Origin: Phorcus lineatus | Taxonomy: Eukaryota > Mollusca > Gastropoda > Trochida > Trochidae | Assembly (NCBI GenBank): GCA_921293015.1 | Contig: OV121081.1 | Span: forward strand, 26,415,158-26,479,157 | Direction: 5' to 3' | Length of the DNA: 64,000 nucleotides | Part shown: positions 61,570 to 64,000 of the stretch, in pieces | Numbering within the stretch: position 1 is the first letter of the stretch | Layout of the letters: each line of letters opens with the position of its first letter | Position numbers and translations under genes: made by a program | The notes under the pieces: model-generated | Seen by the model: only the letters and a program-made list of their open reading frames with translations | Databases searched by the model: none | Told to the model about the DNA's origin: nothing

Positions 61570-62800
61570 CTAGGAAGACATACTTTTCTACTACATTTCA
61601 AGAGTAGGCAAACCTATATTTGCGCATGGATTGATTTAATGCTGCATATTGAAAACGAATTTCTTCTCAGAGTATAAGTACTAAAAGTATTGCTAAACAA
61701 GTAACAAAGACTTCAGCTTTTGTAGAAGAAATGAATTCATAAATTAACGGTCTAATAATTTAGAATAGAGAACATTACTATATCTAATATTTATCTTGTT
61801 TGTGATACCACAGCCTCATTATAAAATATGATACTGTATCATTCATGTATGTTTCGCAGTTTAGGTCGTTAAACTCTACAAAAGATAAGAGGTACACAAA
61901 TAAAGCTTTTACTTATAATCTTGAAGGTGCATGGCTCCGATCATTAACAATATTGACAGATAGTGCTATTCTCTTGTAATCAATTGCCTATCACTGCTGT
62001 CAAAGCTCACTATCTTGGTACTGTTTAAGATGATGCCCTACTTGAAGGTTCATTACCACTGCACAGTGCGAGCACTGTAGGCAGTCACTCTTGTACTGCC
62101 ACCTGACTGAGATATGTATACTTATTCAACCAACATCATGAACATAATTACAAATTCTTTGATTTACACATGTGACGAGATTCTTCTTTCGTCACATATT
62201 TGCAACCTTTACATGCACATGTTAACATCATTCAAATAAATGCCTGGTCATCAGAAAACGAGTCACAATCTGTAACATGGATTATTCTTATAAAACTATA
62301 AACTCATTCATTACAGTAATTGATGTCAAAAACTGAATGCTTATGAAATCTAGCCTGCTTGATGTTGTTTACACTCATACCCTGTAAAAAGACATTATCA
62401 ATGATGGTTAACCGTTTTAGAAATTTCACAGAACATTTGACAAATTGTTTTTCTTAACCTAAGTTACATTTTTATCTGTTTTACAAAGTACATTCAAAAC
62501 GTTTTATTGACATATACCACCCTCTATATAATGAATAAAGTTAGTATTTGATTAATCGTTGGTTTAAAGCTGTTTTAAGATCTACATTTTTGTTTAAAAA
62601 CAAATGATGTTATCAAGTCAACAAAAAAGGGTATTGCAAACTCTATTGATAATAAAATGAGTAGGTTTCTGCTACTTTAATCCCATTCAGCCATTATTTA
62701 TGGTGGTAAATATATCATATACTATACAGTTATTTAATATCATAAACAAGAAAAACAATGTCATAGTATATATGTCATAAAATAATTAATTTGATGTTCC
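61570..62800. other. Spacer, nothing recognised
   Basis: AT-rich sequence with short frames only and no repeat partner found in the window. Confidence 0.45.
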
Positions 62801-62810
62801 CTATCGATTT

Positions 62811-63241
62811 CATTCTCTCTTAACAGAGGTAGCTCCGTCATAAATTTCTATACAAACTCTGTCTTAATACGAAGGTTTCCCTAGCGGGACAATATTGCAA
62901 CTTAAACTACCTGGCTATATTTCAATGAAAACAAAGAATGCATGAATAACATATTTGATGTCACACAGACCTGTGCAATGAACCAGTCGGAAAATTAGGC
63001 GTTTGTGTTCTGTAAAGACAACTCAAAGTGCAAGGTGAATATTTGAATAAAGTTTAGCTTTTCGGAAGCTTGCGAAAATAACTTATATATTTAGGCGATT
63101 TGAATCATAACTTTTGAAAGCGTCGCTGATTGCACAACTGCATCCAATCAGCGTTCTACATTTCGTGCACAAGAAACTTTTGAATTAAGACAGAGGTTGT
63201 ATAGAAATTTATGATGGAGCTAACTCTGTTGGGAGAGAATG
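62811..63241. mobile_element. Non-autonomous DNA transposon, 58-bp TIRs, 9-bp target duplication
   Basis: The element starts CATTCTCTC and ends GAGAGAATG. Left TIR 62811-62868 and right TIR 63184-63241 share GTCATAAATTTCTATACAA-like sequence and CTCTGTCTTAAT, with 5 differences in 58. The flanks carry an exact 9-bp direct repeat TATCGATTT (62802-62810 and 63242-63250), which shows real transposition. Long TIRs with a 9-bp duplication are typical of Mutator-like elements, but no transposase is present and the family assignment is inference. The 315-bp interior is non-coding and contains a hairpin with 9-bp stem CGCTGATTG/CAATCAGCG (63124-63153). Confidence 0.93.
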
Positions 63242-63249
63242 TATCGATT

Positions 63250-64000
63250 TAAAGATAAAATAATAAGTTCTTATTTATTTGTTATTATGCTTTTGTTTGA
63301 AACATGAGTCAGATGAACAAACATGTTAACACTGATCCAACCGCCACTTTGACAGCAGACACGACACAGCGTGTGAAGCTACCAGATGCCCTCTGTCATT
63401 AAAAAACAACCGAAACTCCAGTCATATTTTTCTTATTTAAAATGTCCATCATGTCTTTCCACCCAAATTGCAATACAATTATTAGGAATAGATAGAAACA
63501 TTTATTTTTGTTGTGTTGGAAATTATTTTCAGTCACTGACAGTTAATCTGTTGTGTTAATGATTTCTTTAAATACCTTTTGTCTAATTTTTGTTTATCAA
63601 ATGACGGTTTTGATAACAGAGATATTAATTCTTTATAACACATATATAACTACTCCTGAACTGACACAAAGCATTGTTTTGTAATGTGTTTGTCTCGAAT
63701 AGTATTTTGGCCATAAATATAGATTATATATCCTCTTTTGAAAATGTGTACATTTTGTATGATGCTAACACATTAAAAATTCAAACTTTCTTTCAAAGGT
63801 AATTATCTTATACTTTAGAATCATTCATAACCAGACATGTGAAAAGAAATTCATTAATTTTACAATCATCAACTTCTGAATATTAAAAAAGGTCAATTGA
63901 GCGAATTAAAACAGATCAAGTTATAAAGAGGCAAACGGGTGTCCACATACGTATATAAGTTTAGACATAGAGTTTTTTAAACATTTTATTAAAAGAAAAA
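63250..64000. other. Right edge, nothing recognised
   Basis: AT-rich sequence with no notable frame or repeat. A gene could continue beyond the window, but nothing indicates this. Confidence 0.4.

Noticed and set aside
1-64000. CRISPR arrays, operons, rRNA, tRNA, viral genes
   Set aside because: None was recognised. There are no regularly spaced identical repeats, no tRNA-like B-box with a matching cloverleaf was noticed, and no viral protein was recognised. A tRNA scan was not possible by eye and could change the tRNA statement.

Overview
This window is AT-rich, gene-poor DNA from an animal nuclear genome. No operons, ribosome binding sites, prophage, rRNA or CRISPR structure is visible, and no convincing tRNA was seen by eye. 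Non-coding DNA is extensive, a decayed Tc1/mariner transposase is present, and there are several short non-autonomous DNA transposons. The texture would fit a marine invertebrate such as a mollusc or other lophotrochozoan, but no sequence here fixes the taxon. Nearly all the short open frames are chance openings in AT-rich DNA. No complete protein-coding gene can be demonstrated. All alignments were made by eye, so block edges are approximate.

The dominant architecture is old segmental duplication. Family 1 consists of unit A (about 0.24-10.4 kb) and unit B (about 13.7-24.6 kb) in direct orientation, and unit C (about 34.4-38.1 kb) inverted. B and C share sequence variants that A lacks, so they look like sisters. 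Family 2 consists of unit F (39.7-43.1 kb), unit G (43.7-48.7 kb) and unit H (55.6-59.0 kb). A further pair, D (26.2-27.0 kb) and E (60.6-61.3 kb), is in direct orientation. Between 27.6 and 32.4 kb two inverted arms face each other about a centre near 30.05 kb. These arms carry both recurrent modules of the window. Module L1 is a paired CCAAT-type palindrome with four copies, and module L2 is a block of about 115 bp with five copies. The arms therefore link the two families.

Mobile DNA includes a Tc1-like transposase pseudogene (8.0-8.9 kb). There is a 1.1 kb element with roughly 100-bp terminal inverted repeats (51.8-52.9 kb). There is a 431-bp element with 58-bp terminal inverted repeats and a perfect 9-bp target duplication (62.8-63.2 kb). 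A roughly 115-bp MITE at 58.2 kb can be compared with empty sites in the paralogous units. Tandem repeats lie at 5.4, 44.4, 50.2-50.6, 60.3 and 61.5 kb, and a long G tract lies at 54.7 kb.

The best candidates for real coding sequence are short cysteine-rich frames ending in C-T-x7-C close to a stop codon, at 11.56, 25.95 and 39.9 kb. They may be terminal exons of a fast-evolving secreted-peptide family spread by the duplications, but this is inference only.
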